The notes: generated by a model not told the origin, from the letters alone. 64,000 nt of DNA from Candidatus Parcubacteria bacterium (GCA_023432445.1 JAEYUP010000001.1:372001-436000), one strand, 5' to 3'. Shown: positions 18,693-26,729, counted from the stretch's first letter. Translations and numbers: made by a program.

Positions 18693-20540
18693 TTATACAT
18701 CAGAGAGAAGGCTCTTGGTTTGAGGCTGTTCGGCCTCGGCCGCTCTTGGATTAGTTGTAATTAGCTTGGTCTCTGTGGCGCTGGCTTGAATCTGAATATG
18801 AACGTGGCTTTGGCCGGCAAAGAACAGCCCTTGACCTATTGGAAAGTTGGCAAGACGCTTCTTTTCTTCCTCAGTTAGTTTAAAGACATCGGAAAGAACA
18901 TCGACGGCACTGGAAGATTGTTTCAGTAGTATCTGCATAGAGCTGTTGGCCACAATTGCCCTACCCATCTTGCTGCTCATAAAGTCCTCAACGTCCTGGG
19001 TGATAGTTGTAAGCCCAAGGTGGTATTTACGGGCGCGCTTGGCAAGGCTAAATAAGAAGTTAGCAGAGTCGTCGTATTTCATCAGCTGCCAAGCTTCGTC
19101 AACTATAAGCATGCGCCTGCGCTGGTTGGTGCGGGTAATGTTCCAAATATGACTAAGTACTATGTACATAGCTACGGGCCTTAACTCGTCCTCGAGGTCG
19201 CGAATGTTAAAGACGACCATTGGGTTATTGATGTCTATGTTTGATTGCTGACTAAATATGCCAGCAAACGTTCCGGTCGTATATTTACGAAGGCGCTGTG
19301 CTAGCGCTGGGCCACTCCCGCCCATGTGAAGCAGCGTGTCATAAAGATCGGAAATAGTTGGTGGTGTTGAGTTGTGGGTTAGCGGGTCACTAGTTATACC
19401 AACCCTAGCGTAGGTGTCTATAAGGGCTTGGTCGAGATCGGCCTCTTCGGCTGGTGTCAAAGCCGATACTGGTACACCGCTAGACACCTGGGAGCCGCCG
19501 AGCATTAAGCGGAACAGGCCGTGCAATGTTACAAGATTGGCGCGGAGGGCGTCTGCGGCTTCGTCGGAATCTATCACGCGCGGTAAATCAAACGGATTGA
19601 TGCGAGTCTGAGAGTTAAGACTTAGCCTTATGTAAGCTCCACCGACCGCCTCGGCCAGCTTTTGATATTCATTCTCAGGGTCGATAATTATAATTTCTGA
19701 GCCTAGCATCATACTACGCAACGCTTCCAGCTTCACAGTAAAGGACTTACCAGCTCCAGACTTGGCAAAAACAACTAGGTTGGCGTTCTCAAGTTTAAAG
19801 CGGTCAAAGATAACCAGACCGTTATTGTGCATGTTTATACCATATAGTATACCGGAGCTGTCGGTCAGGTCAGCGCTGGTAAAGGGAAAGCTGGTGCTAA
19901 TGGCGCCCGTGTTCATGTTACGACGGATCTGTAGCTGATCACTAAGTTGTGGTATGGTGCTGTTAAGACCCTGCTCCTGTTGTGACGAAGCCACCTTGCT
20001 AAAGACCATCTGTTGGCCGAACATTGTCTCTATTTTTTGCTGCACAAAGTTAAGTTCATCCAAGCTGTCTGCATATAGCGTTACGTATAGGCCAAAGCGG
20101 AAGAACCTTTCTGCCCCAACTTGTATCTGGTCGCGTAGCTCCTCGGCGTCATTTATGGCCGCCTCTAGTGCTGGGTCACGAGTCCGACCCTTTTCGCTAT
20201 TTATAGAAGCACTGGCCTCAAGTTGAGTTACTTTTTTACGGAGGTTGTTTAACACTACCTGACTTTCAACTGGGTAGATGTACATACTTACATCAAGCAC
20301 TTCGTCGATATTGATGAGCGAGCTCAACCACCCAGTATAGATTTGGCGAGGATACCCGTATACATACAGAGTTCGCCCATACTTGGTGCCTAAGCGGAAG
20401 TGTGAAGAGTGGATGTCTAAACTACTTGGAGCGATAAGATCGCGGAGGGTTGATATACCCTTCAAGAAAGCCTGCTCGACCTCGAGTTGCTCTTTGGCTC
20501 GCTGTTGGGCTGCGACGTCGACTGCGGACTGCTTAGCCAT
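18693..20540 (-). CDS. VirB4-like type IV secretion ATPase
   Basis: A 615-aa ATPase with the VirB4/TraC core: Walker A FAKSGAGKSFTVKLE (about residue 260), EIIIIDPENEYQKLAEAVGG, and Walker B RRMLIVDEAWQLMKYDD, with ARKYHLGLTTITQDVEDF afterwards. The N-terminal ~230 residues are the shorter regulatory domain. It energises substrate export or pilus assembly. Its ATG follows the stop of the TraC-like gene with no gap (20541/20540), so the two are coupled. Confidence 0.93.
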   Translation of the reverse strand: MAKQSAVDVAAQQRAKEQLEVEQAFLKGISTLRDLIAPSSLDIHSSHFRLGTKYGRTLYVYGYPRQIYTGWLSSLINIDEVLDVSMYIYPVESQVVLNNLRKKVTQLEASASINSEKGRTRDPALEAAINDAEELRDQIQVGAERFFRFGLYVTLYADSLDELNFVQQKIETMFGQQMVFSKVASSQQEQGLNSTIPQLSDQLQIRRNMNTGAISTSFPFTSADLTDSSGILYGINMHNNGLVIFDRFKLENANLVVFAKSGAGKSFTVKLEALRSMMLGSEIIIIDPENEYQKLAEAVGGAYIRLSLNSQTRINPFDLPRVIDSDEAADALRANLVTLHGLFRLMLGGSQVSSGVPVSALTPAEEADLDQALIDTYARVGITSDPLTHNSTPPTISDLYDTLLHMGGSGPALAQRLRKYTTGTFAGIFSQQSNIDINNPMVVFNIRDLEDELRPVAMYIVLSHIWNITRTNQRRRMLIVDEAWQLMKYDDSANFLFSLAKRARKYHLGLTTITQDVEDFMSSKMGRAIVANSSMQILLKQSSSAVDVLSDVFKLTEEEKKRLANFPIGQGLFFAGQSHVHIQIQASATETKLITTNPRAAEAEQPQTKSLLSDV

Positions 20541-21425
20541 CTAAATAGTACTCCTTGGTGCCGGAGCGGCCCCCTCGCCTTTTTTTACGTAGGTAGATGC
20601 GACGCCACTAAAATCGCCCAAGGGCTGACGAAGCGCCGTATCGGGATTGTAAACATTATACAGCAGTTCCCCTATCGACTTAGTGTCTAGCTGAACGCTC
20701 TGGACGCCTATTTGGAAAAGACCCGACATAACTACGTCCACCCTGTTCTTAATCTCGTCCTTAGCTTTTTGATACTGGTCGGCATCGATGCGTGTAATCG
20801 TGTTCTTCGGACGAGCAAATAGTTTGCCGAAAAAGCCCTTGCCTTGTTCAACGAAGTTGGCGATATCTCCCTGAGGGAAGAACGGCACTACCACGTAGAA
20901 AGTTTTTTCCATAATGTTGGCTTCCTGAGCCAGGGCATCGATGAAGTTAATATAGTCGTCCATCAAAACTCCAAGCAGCATGTTGTCTTGCGTGCGACGA
21001 GTTTCGATAAGCTTGTCTATATAAGGGCCGATGTCCACTCGTTGAGAGCGTATTAATATCTGAACTGGAAAGTTAAGCGAGTTGAGAAAATTCTGGTAAC
21101 TGAACTCAACGCCCTCTCGCTCTTTATCACTCATAAGGTCGAAGTTAATTGACTTACAGGCTACAACGGCACGAAAAGAACCATCAAGCATAATCATCAT
21201 GCTGTCTCTAATCTCTGAAAACTGTAGTGAACTTTGGGTAGAGTTGGAGTTTTTAGGCGTTGGCTTTTGAGATGGAGCGGCCTTGTCGCCACCGGCTACG
21301 GGTTGCTGAACGGCCGTAGAGACGGCAGGAGCTGGTGCGGGTGCTGGAGTAGCGGCCACGGGCTGAGGATCTGGCGGCGGTCCAGCCGACGGGTTCTGCA
21401 TTGAAAAAGGGTCAAATGGCGGCAT
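20541..21425 (-). CDS. TraC-like domain protein of the T4SS locus
   Basis: A 294-aa protein with a Pro/Ala-rich N-terminal ~65 residues, then a globular region (LQFSEIRDSMMIMLDGSFRA ... VDIGPYIDKLIETRRTQDN) resembling the TraC-like/VirB4 N-terminal domain found as a separate gene in Gram-positive and CPR T4SS loci. It ends with a DTALRQPLGD segment. It sits directly upstream of virB4 and downstream of the PrgI-like gene. Assignment is from context and pattern; no catalytic residues are expected. Confidence 0.65.
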   Translation of the reverse strand: MPPFDPFSMQNPSAGPPPDPQPVAATPAPAPAPAVSTAVQQPVAGGDKAAPSQKPTPKNSNSTQSSLQFSEIRDSMMIMLDGSFRAVVACKSINFDLMSDKEREGVEFSYQNFLNSLNFPVQILIRSQRVDIGPYIDKLIETRRTQDNMLLGVLMDDYINFIDALAQEANIMEKTFYVVVPFFPQGDIANFVEQGKGFFGKLFARPKNTITRIDADQYQKAKDEIKNRVDVVMSGLFQIGVQSVQLDTKSIGELLYNVYNPDTALRQPLGDFSGVASTYVKKGEGAAPAPRSTI

Positions 21426-21455
21426 GTTTCTTTAATTCCCACTCCGTGAAACGAT

Positions 21456-22340
21456 TTATCTTAGAGATAGATATACCTCATCTTGGGAAGCGGCTTTGTC
21501 ATGAAGGCGATGCGCCTCCTTGCTTAGCGTTTCCACAGACAAATCGGGATTATTAGTTGCAAGGTTTATTATATCAGCCGACACCGGTGTATCGCTAGTG
21601 CTTTTGAGAGGTTGGATTACTTTCTGCTGCATATCAGTAGGGTACGGCGAGATAGAGGGCGCTGGAGCGTCACTCGTCGACGGTGTTGGGCTCGCCGCCG
21701 CAGCAACGGTTTGGGTTGGTGGTTGAGCTGGTTGTGAAGATTCGGTGAGAATTTGTCGCATCTTATCCAGTGCCTCCTGGCGACTCTTTTCAGAACGTTG
21801 GTCCATCAAGTATGAAAAAGACTGGGCGACCGTGTTGTCGGTATCAAGAACGTCGGGAACATTTTGAGCGTCGTAAAAGACGTCAGATATCATTGCGCTG
21901 TCAGGACTTGCTCCTCCGCCCCTTATCGCCCAACCGCCAGAGTCGACGATACTAGCGAGATAGCCAAGTCGCTTCTCGGCCTCGGCGTTACTTAGGTCTT
22001 TGGTGCGATTTTCTTCTTCGGAAATCGGTGCCGTAACTTCTATTAACGACTCCACCCCCTCTGGGTCCCAAAGCCTACGATGCGGCTTTAGGTAAAAAGA
22101 AACGATAGCCGCCAAGTAAATTTCCATCGGTTGGTCTTTTCGTAGCGGTAAAGCTAGGGCGCCGAAAAAAACAATAATAGGTAGGGGTATAATAGCTAAG
22201 CCGATGAAAATTTGGGCCAGGCCCCATGCTATGAAGCCCGCCAAAGCGACGATTATCAAGTATACAAACTGGCGGAAGCTAAATGGCCCGATCAACTTGT
22301 CGTCGGCTTCAACATCTTGTGGTACTTTGTAAGTTGCCAT
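21456..22340 (-). CDS. PrgI-like membrane protein (T4SS)
   Basis: A 294-aa protein starting MATYKVPQDVEADDKLIGP with two close transmembrane helices (about residues 25-70), the layout of the PrgI family, plus a long hydrophilic Pro/Ser-rich C-terminal tail. The ORF extends 90 codons further upstream in frame, but ATG 22340 is chosen because it matches the family start and because TG-G-TATACT (AGTATA at 22350-22355 on the plus strand) lies 9 nt before it. PrgI proteins are partners of VirB4 in Gram-positive conjugation systems. Transcription diverges from the pilin array. Confidence 0.8.
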   Translation of the reverse strand: MATYKVPQDVEADDKLIGPFSFRQFVYLIIVALAGFIAWGLAQIFIGLAIIPLPIIVFFGALALPLRKDQPMEIYLAAIVSFYLKPHRRLWDPEGVESLIEVTAPISEEENRTKDLSNAEAEKRLGYLASIVDSGGWAIRGGGASPDSAMISDVFYDAQNVPDVLDTDNTVAQSFSYLMDQRSEKSRQEALDKMRQILTESSQPAQPPTQTVAAAASPTPSTSDAPAPSISPYPTDMQQKVIQPLKSTSDTPVSADIINLATNNPDLSVETLSKEAHRLHDKAASQDEVYLSLR

Positions 22341-22416
22341 TACGCTTATAGTATACCAGTTTATAGATGGAAGGAGTTGCGCAAATTGCAAAAAAGTCGT
22401 ACTCTTCTTAGTAGAT

Positions 22417-22818
22417 ATGCAAAAAATTAAAAAACAAACAAAGCTATTCGTTGCGACAGTATTAGCCTCTGCACTAGTGTTTGTCTTTGCGGCTAGCTTC
22501 GTGTCGCCGGTGGCTGCAGCCGAGTGCGACGGCGTAGACACGGCCATAATTAGTTGTGAGAAGAATGACGCTGAGGGTGCCGAGGGCACTGCAGTTTGGA
22601 GATTGCTCATAATGGTAATAAATATCCTAACGGCCGGTATCGGAGTTCTCGCCTTGGCGGGTATAGTTTACGGGTCGATTCTTTACACCTCGGCCGGTGG
22701 TAGCCCGGAGCAGGTTAAGAAAGCTATGGGTATAATTCAGAACGTTATTATCGGCGTGGTTGCTTACGCCGGGATGTATGCCCTACTCCAATTCCTTATA
22801 CCGGGAGGAGTTTTCTAA
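22417..22818 (+). CDS. T4SS pilin-like protein, paralog 1 of 5
   Basis: A 133-aa protein with a signal peptide (VATVLASALVFVFAASFVSP), a short Cys-containing outer segment (AECDGVDTAIISCEKND) and two hydrophobic helices separated by GSILYTSAGGSPEQVKKAMG. This two-helix layout with a small polar loop is that of the TrbC/VirB2-like pilin family common in Saccharibacteria. A TACTCT element lies 11 nt before the ATG. First of five tandem paralogs. Confidence 0.82.
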   Translation: MQKIKKQTKLFVATVLASALVFVFAASFVSPVAAAECDGVDTAIISCEKNDAEGAEGTAVWRLLIMVINILTAGIGVLALAGIVYGSILYTSAGGSPEQVKKAMGIIQNVIIGVVAYAGMYALLQFLIPGGVF

Positions 22819-23249
22819 TGAAAAGACTAAAGAATATCTTTTTAGCTGTATTGTTTGCAGTTTTTGTAGCCTCACCCGCGTTGGCCGTTGTATCTCCTAC
22901 AACGGTTGCTGCTGGACCTGATTGTGAAAATCGGCTATTAGGCATACCACCTTGGTATCGAGGACTTACTAACGACGACTGTTCGATAGCCGCACCAGGC
23001 TCTGAAGAAGGTGGCCTGGCTAACTTTATATGGACAATAGTCTTGAACGTCATCGAGATGGGCCTTGTCATAGTTGTATATATAGCAGTGTTCTTTATAT
23101 TGTATGGCGGCTTTATGTTTATAGTCGGCGGCGGCACGGCTGCCCAGATTGAGAAAGCGCGCAAGACTATTCTAAACGCAGTTATAGGTTTGGCGATTTC
23201 AATCGGCGCAATTGCAATAACCAACCTAATCTTTGGAGTTACTCAATAG
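22818..23249 (+). CDS. T4SS pilin-like protein, paralog 2 of 5
   Basis: A 143-aa protein with signal peptide (LFAVFVASPALAVVSP), a segment with two cysteines (PDCENRLLGIPP, NDDCSIAA) and two helices around YGGFMFIVGGGTAAQIEKARKT. The ATG overlaps the upstream stop by one base (TAATG), so translation is coupled. It is the longest paralog and its loop departs most from the TTSRG/TSAG consensus. Confidence 0.8.
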   Translation: MKRLKNIFLAVLFAVFVASPALAVVSPTTVAAGPDCENRLLGIPPWYRGLTNDDCSIAAPGSEEGGLANFIWTIVLNVIEMGLVIVVYIAVFFILYGGFMFIVGGGTAAQIEKARKTILNAVIGLAISIGAIAITNLIFGVTQ

Positions 23250-23250
23250 C

Positions 23251-23538
23251 ATGGCTATCAACAACCTCATATACTTAGCCCAGAAAGTACCAACGGACGG
23301 CATTCCTACTCTGACGGGTGAACAATTATTAGTAAACGCACTAAATATCTTTTATTTCATCGCCGGGCTAACTGCAGTTATCGTAATCATAGTTGGCGCA
23401 ATGACATACACCACCTCAAGGGGTGACGCCGGATCTTTGTCAAAGGCCAAGAACATGATTCTATATGCCGTAATTGGACTTATTGTCGTTATGAGCGCTT
23501 TTGCTATTACTAATTTTGTTTCAGGAGCATTTAAATGA
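23251..23538 (+). CDS. T4SS pilin-like protein, paralog 3 of 5 (no signal peptide)
   Basis: A 95-aa protein. It has the two helices and the loop AMTYTTSRGDAGSLSKAKN but no signal peptide and no N-terminal cysteines, unlike its neighbours. ATG 23251 follows the previous stop by 1 nt; an in-frame start at 23233 would lie inside the upstream gene. The lack of a leader suggests membrane insertion by the first helix and perhaps a structural rather than pilin role. Confidence 0.75.
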   Translation: MAINNLIYLAQKVPTDGIPTLTGEQLLVNALNIFYFIAGLTAVIVIIVGAMTYTTSRGDAGSLSKAKNMILYAVIGLIVVMSAFAITNFVSGAFK

Positions 23539-23906
23539 AAAAAATACGAAATTTATTAACACCACTAATATTCTTGGGATTTCTTTTTGTACCCGTACAG
23601 CTTGTTGGTGCCGTCAACGCGTTTGACGGTGTGTGTACCGATGAGCAGGCCGCAAACAATGTCGTGTGTCAGAACAAAGATGAAAAAGAAGGCGATATTG
23701 TAACTACCGTCATTAATACTCTACTGTTCATCACCGGCCTTTTGTCGGTCATCATGATAATAGTTGGAGGCTTGCGCTACACCACCTCTCGAGGTAACCA
23801 AAACTCTATTACCGAAGCAAAGAACACGATTCTCTATGCAGTCGTGGGGCTTGTCGTCTCGCTGGTCGCTTTCGCTATTGTTAACTGGATCATGACTCTT
23901 TTCTAA
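23535..23906 (+). CDS. T4SS pilin-like protein, paralog 4 of 5
   Basis: A 123-aa protein with signal peptide (LIFLGFLFVPVQLVGAVNA), Cys pair in VCTDEQAANNVVCQ and two helices flanking GGLRYTTSRGNQNSITEAKN. The ATGA overlap with paralog 3 (23535-23538) indicates coupling. The mature part aligns closely with paralog 5 (INTLLFITGLLSVIMIIVGG). Confidence 0.82.
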   Translation: MKKIRNLLTPLIFLGFLFVPVQLVGAVNAFDGVCTDEQAANNVVCQNKDEKEGDIVTTVINTLLFITGLLSVIMIIVGGLRYTTSRGNQNSITEAKNTILYAVVGLVVSLVAFAIVNWIMTLF

Positions 23907-23985
23907 AATACCAACCGACCCCTTAACAAGATCAACACAATCTGGTATAAATAAACCTAGACTACATAAGAAAGGAAAACATAAT

Positions 23986-24399
23986 ATGAAACTATCACTA
24001 AAGAAGATTGCGGGTGTCGTAGCAGTTTTCGCACTTGTTATCGGAGCAGCTCTTGTTCCTGTGACCGGTGTCTCTGCACAAGACTGTGACGTAACACAGG
24101 GCATTCAGGGAGGAATAAACTGTGCTAACCCAGCAGGTCCTGGCGAAGAAGAGACTGGCCTATTCGGTCAGAACTCAATCTTCACAACTATTGTCAACAC
24201 CTTGTTGTTCGTTATTGGTGCCATCAGCGTGATCATGCTGATCTATGGCGGTATTCGCTACACGACATCAGCTGGTAACTCAGCCCACATTACAACCGCT
24301 AAGAACACTATCATGTACGCCATCATCGGTCTCGTGATTGCCTTCCTAGCATTCGCTGTTGTTAACTGGATCCTTGGCGCTCTTCAACCAAACGCCTAG
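23986..24399 (+). CDS. T4SS pilin-like protein, paralog 5 of 5; likely the major pilin
   Basis: A 137-aa protein with signal peptide ending near VTGVSAQDC, Cys residues in AQDCDVTQGIQGGINC, and two helices around GGIRYTTSAGNSAHITTAKN. Unlike the others it has its own promoter (TG-G-TATAAA at about 23944-23952), a good AAGAAAGGA ribosome site, more C-ending codons, and a strong terminator directly after it. These features suggest high expression, as expected of a major pilin subunit. Confidence 0.83.
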   Translation: MKLSLKKIAGVVAVFALVIGAALVPVTGVSAQDCDVTQGIQGGINCANPAGPGEEETGLFGQNSIFTTIVNTLLFVIGAISVIMLIYGGIRYTTSAGNSAHITTAKNTIMYAIIGLVIAFLAFAVVNWILGALQPNA

Positions 24400-24414
24400 T
24401 AGATATAAGACCAA

Positions 24415-24448
24415 AAAAATAGCCCCCGACTGCGGGGGTTATTTTTAT
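24415..24448. terminator. Strong terminator after pilin 5, probably bidirectional
   Basis: CCCCCG/CGGGGG arms with a short ACTG loop (around 24423-24438), preceded by AAAAAAAT and followed by TTATTTTTATT. The flanking A and T runs would let it stop both the pilin transcript and the facing hsp20 transcript. Confidence 0.8.
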
Positions 24449-24459
24449 TGCCTACTTTT

Positions 24460-24918
24460 CTATTGAATGGTGATTCGCTTAGCCTGCTCTTGCTTGATCT
24501 TTGAGAAGCTGACAGTCAATACTCCATCTTTTAGAACAGCTTCGACGTCATCTTCCTTAACGCTTACAGGGAGCGCAAGTGTTCGGCTGAACTCTCCCCA
24601 GTAGCATTCCTGGATGTGCCAGTTGTTGGCGTCAGTGTCTTCGCCGCTACTGAGCGTTCCGCTAATCGTCAAAATACCGTCACTGATGCTTACGTCAAGG
24701 TCTTCCTTGTTTACGCCAGCTGTACGCGCTTTAACGACGAGCTTCTCGTCGGTTTCATACACGTCAACGGCTAGTTGTCCTAGGAAGTCTTCTTGTGAGT
24801 CGTCCCAGTTGTCTTCGTCATTGGTCGTGTCATCGGTTGCTGATAGGTTGTCGTCACTCAAGAAAGCTGCTGTCAGCTCGTCTTCAATGAGTAGGTCTTC
24901 GTTTGCTTTGCGGGCCAT
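24460..24918 (-). CDS. Small heat shock protein Hsp20 (alpha-crystallin family)
   Basis: A 152-aa protein with an acidic N-terminal arm (DNLSATDDTTNDEDNWDDS) and an alpha-crystallin domain: LAVDVYETDEKLVVKARTAG, DLDVSISDGILTISG, and DGVLTVSFSKIK. ATP-independent holdase chaperone. ATG 24918 is preferred over 24945 because GGAGG lies 7 nt upstream of it. A TATAAT for this strand lies near 24963-24970. No CIRCE element was seen. Confidence 0.92.
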   Translation of the reverse strand: MARKANEDLLIEDELTAAFLSDDNLSATDDTTNDEDNWDDSQEDFLGQLAVDVYETDEKLVVKARTAGVNKEDLDVSISDGILTISGTLSSGEDTDANNWHIQECYWGEFSRTLALPVSVKEDDVEAVLKDGVLTVSFSKIKQEQAKRITIQ

Positions 24919-24997
24919 GATATCCTCCACTTTCTCTTGGCTCATTTGACAAATAGTCCCTCGTATTATAGCGAGATGTTACGGTATAATCAACTGA

Positions 24998-25690
24998 ATG
25001 GGCACTAAAAATGTAAAAAACACAATGATTGAGAGACTACTGAAAATTGTAGCTCCCCACCCCTGTTTAGAGTGTGGAAAATTAGGCAATATGTTATGTG
25101 AGTGTTGTGCATACAACATCGACAACGAACCATTTTATGGGTGCATGGTGTGTTTTTTGCCTACCAGCAGTGGAGTCTGCCCGCAGCACACGGTTGATGT
25201 CGAGGCGTCCTGGATAGTTGGCTGGAGGAGAGAAACTTTGGAGCGGCTAATCAATGCCTACAAATTTGAACGCAAGCAAAACGCATCCTACACTTTGGCG
25301 TCACTACTATCTCGTCGCATTCCCCAACTACCCGCTGATACTGTTGTCGTCCCTGTTCCCACCCGACCGGCACACGTTCGACAACGTGGCTATGACCACT
25401 CTTTACTACTTGCCCGCCGCTTCTCCGCTCTACGCGGCCTAGAGGTTTCCGGGGCAATTGCCACCAGAGCCAAAAGAGCTCAACACTTTTCTGACAAAAA
25501 GCAACGACTCGACCAGGCTCAACAGGCTTTTTATCCCACCGGCCCCTTTGACCCTACCCGACCCCACCTCATAATTGACGATATCGTGACAACTGGCGCA
25601 ACTGTTTCGGGAATGACCGACATACTGCGGCAGGCGGGTGTGCAGACTATTTGGCTGGGCGCCCTAGCTCGTCAACCACTCGACGAATAG
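24998..25690 (+). CDS. comF: ComF-family amidophosphoribosyltransferase-like protein
   Basis: A 230-aa protein with a three-pair Cys region at the N terminus (HPCLECGKLGNMLCECC, GCMVC) as in ComF zinc fingers, YKFERKQNA, VPVPTRPAHVRQRGYDHS, and the PRPP-binding loop HLIIDDIVTTGATVSG. ComF proteins take part in uptake of transforming DNA. TATAAT at 24985-24990 ends 7 nt before the ATG, implying a leaderless transcript. In Patescibacteria competence genes are often retained; that role is inferred. Confidence 0.9.
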   Translation: MGTKNVKNTMIERLLKIVAPHPCLECGKLGNMLCECCAYNIDNEPFYGCMVCFLPTSSGVCPQHTVDVEASWIVGWRRETLERLINAYKFERKQNASYTLASLLSRRIPQLPADTVVVPVPTRPAHVRQRGYDHSLLLARRFSALRGLEVSGAIATRAKRAQHFSDKKQRLDQAQQAFYPTGPFDPTRPHLIIDDIVTTGATVSGMTDILRQAGVQTIWLGALARQPLDE

Positions 25691-25731
25691 CTGTCAATCT
25701 GTTAAAATGACTCAGTCGCCCACAAAAACAT

Positions 25732-25819
25732 GGAGAGGTGACCGAGTGGTTTAAGGTAACGGTCTTGAAAACCGTCGTGGGGCAACTCACCGAGAGTTCG
25801 AATCTCTCCCTCTCCGCCA
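25732..25819 (+). tRNA. tRNA-Ser (anticodon TGA)
   Basis: 88 nt including encoded CCA. Acceptor GGAGAGG/CCTCTCC, anticodon stem CGGTC/GACCG-like around a TTGAAAA loop, long variable arm (GTGGGGCAACTCAC) and T loop GTTCGAATC. A TAAAAT element lies upstream at 25702-25707. Confidence 0.95.
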
Positions 25820-25848
25820 AATACAGCCAAGCGCTCTGCGCAAAACAC

Positions 25849-25941
25849 GGAGGAGTACCCAAGTGGCTGAAGGGGATGGTTTGCTAAATCATTAGTCTGG
25901 GGAGACCTGGAGCGGGAGTTCGAATCTCCCCTCCTCCGCCA
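25849..25941 (+). tRNA. tRNA-Ser (anticodon GCT)
   Basis: 93 nt including encoded CCA. Acceptor GGAGGAG/CTCCTCC, anticodon loop TTGCTAA, long variable arm (GTCTGGGGAGACCTGGAGC region) and T loop TTCGAAT. It follows tRNA-Ser(TGA) by 29 nt and is probably cotranscribed with it. Confidence 0.95.
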
Positions 25942-25952
25942 AGTTTATTCAT

Positions 25953-25980
25953 AAGAAACCCGATGGGGTTTTCTTTTTAC
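25953..25980 (+). terminator. Terminator of the tRNA-Ser pair
   Basis: GAAACCC/GGGTTTTC arms with a GATG loop followed by TTTTT, 13 nt after the second tRNA. Confidence 0.75.
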
Positions 25981-26010
25981 CCCGAAACGCTCGTGCTATA
26001 CTAAAAATCG

Positions 26011-26502
26011 ATGGAAGATAAGTCAAATAACCCTACTGAAAACCCGACAGTTACTTGGGAGGCTCAGGAGTACATCGACTTAGATAAGGGCCCGTTGTGG
26101 TTTGTCATATTCGCTGTCATTGTCCTGGCATTTATAGCTGTTGATGTATTTTTACTACGATCGTGGACGTTTAGCGCCCTTGTTATAGTGATGGCGGTTT
26201 CTACCATGGTGTACGCCCGCCGCCCGGCTCGTACGTTAACTTATGGCCTTAGCCCTAAACAAGGCTTGTATATCGGCGAGAAGCTCTATCATTTTGATGA
26301 GTTTCGCGGCTTCGGCCTAATAGACGATGACGGGCACAATTCGATCTTGCTTTTGCCGCGCAAGCGTTTCAGCCCGGGCGTGTCTGTGTACTTTCCGGAA
26401 GAGGCTGGTGAAAAAATTGTCGACATTCTTGGCAAGCGTCTGCCGATGGAAGACGTTAAACTCGATGTTATCGATGTCGTGATACGAAAACTGCGGCTCT
26501 AG
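26011..26502 (+). CDS. Conserved-type hypothetical membrane protein
   Basis: A 163-aa protein with a hydrophilic N terminus, two adjacent transmembrane helices (about 29-50 and 52-68) and a cytoplasmic beta-rich domain (RTLTYGLSPKQGLYIGEKLYH...FGLIDDDG...ILLLPRKRFSPGVSVYFPEE) of the bacterial PH-like/photosystem-type small membrane proteins. The family is not recognised with certainty. TG-C-TATACT (box 25997-26002) ends 8 nt before the ATG. Confidence 0.7.
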   Translation: MEDKSNNPTENPTVTWEAQEYIDLDKGPLWFVIFAVIVLAFIAVDVFLLRSWTFSALVIVMAVSTMVYARRPARTLTYGLSPKQGLYIGEKLYHFDEFRGFGLIDDDGHNSILLLPRKRFSPGVSVYFPEEAGEKIVDILGKRLPMEDVKLDVIDVVIRKLRL

Positions 26503-26516
26503 ATTCAACCCTTTTC

Positions 26517-26612
26517 TTGTGGTACAATAGCCGTTGTTCGTCCTTTTGGGGATGGAAGCACCTTCTAGTTACATTGATACGGCCCGTTGTTCTTAAGACA
26601 ACGGGTTATATC
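26517..26612 (+). ncRNA. Possible small RNA or structured tRNA leader
   Basis: TG-G-TACAAT (box 26523-26528) predicts a transcript from about 26535, but no ORF follows. The segment contains GGGGATGGAAGCACC and then a hairpin CCCGTTGT/ACAACGGG (26583-26590, 26598-26605) followed by TTATAT. The first arm is duplicated upstream (CCGTTGTTC at 26531-26539 and 26584-26592), so the 3' arm could pair with either copy. It may be an independent small RNA or an 80-nt leader of tRNA-Arg. No known RNA family was recognised. Confidence 0.35.
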
Positions 26613-26616
26613 ATAT

Positions 26617-26693
26617 GCACCCGTAGCTCAGCTGGATAGAGCGTCGGCTTGCGGAGCCGAAGGCCATAGGTTCGAATCCTGTCGGGTGTACCA
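26617..26693 (+). tRNA. tRNA-Arg (anticodon GCG)
   Basis: 77 nt including encoded CCA. Acceptor GCACCCG/CGGGTGT, D arm GCTCAGCTGGATAGAGC, anticodon stem TCGGC/GCCGA with loop TTGCGGA, T arm ATAGG-TTCGAAT-CCTGT. The loop gives anticodon GCG, reading CGC/CGU, in place of the usual bacterial ACG. Confidence 0.93.
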
Positions 26694-26698
26694 TAGAA

Positions 26699-26729
26699 GA
26701 AAGACGAGTTTAGGCTCGTCTTTTTTCTT
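26699..26729 (+). terminator. Terminator after tRNA-Arg
   Basis: GACGAG/CTCGTC arms (26703-26708, 26715-26720) followed by TTTTTTC, 10 nt after the tRNA end. Confidence 0.85.

Noticed and set aside
22341..22610. N-terminal 90-codon extension of the PrgI-like ORF
   Set aside because: It would run antisense through the first pilin gene and past the TG-G-TATACT promoter; the family start MATYKVP lies at 22340.
26535..26612. Resemblance of GGATGGAAGCACC to the 4.5S/SRP RNA apical motif
   Set aside because: The GGAA tetraloop and the symmetric internal loop cannot be formed, so it is not called SRP RNA.
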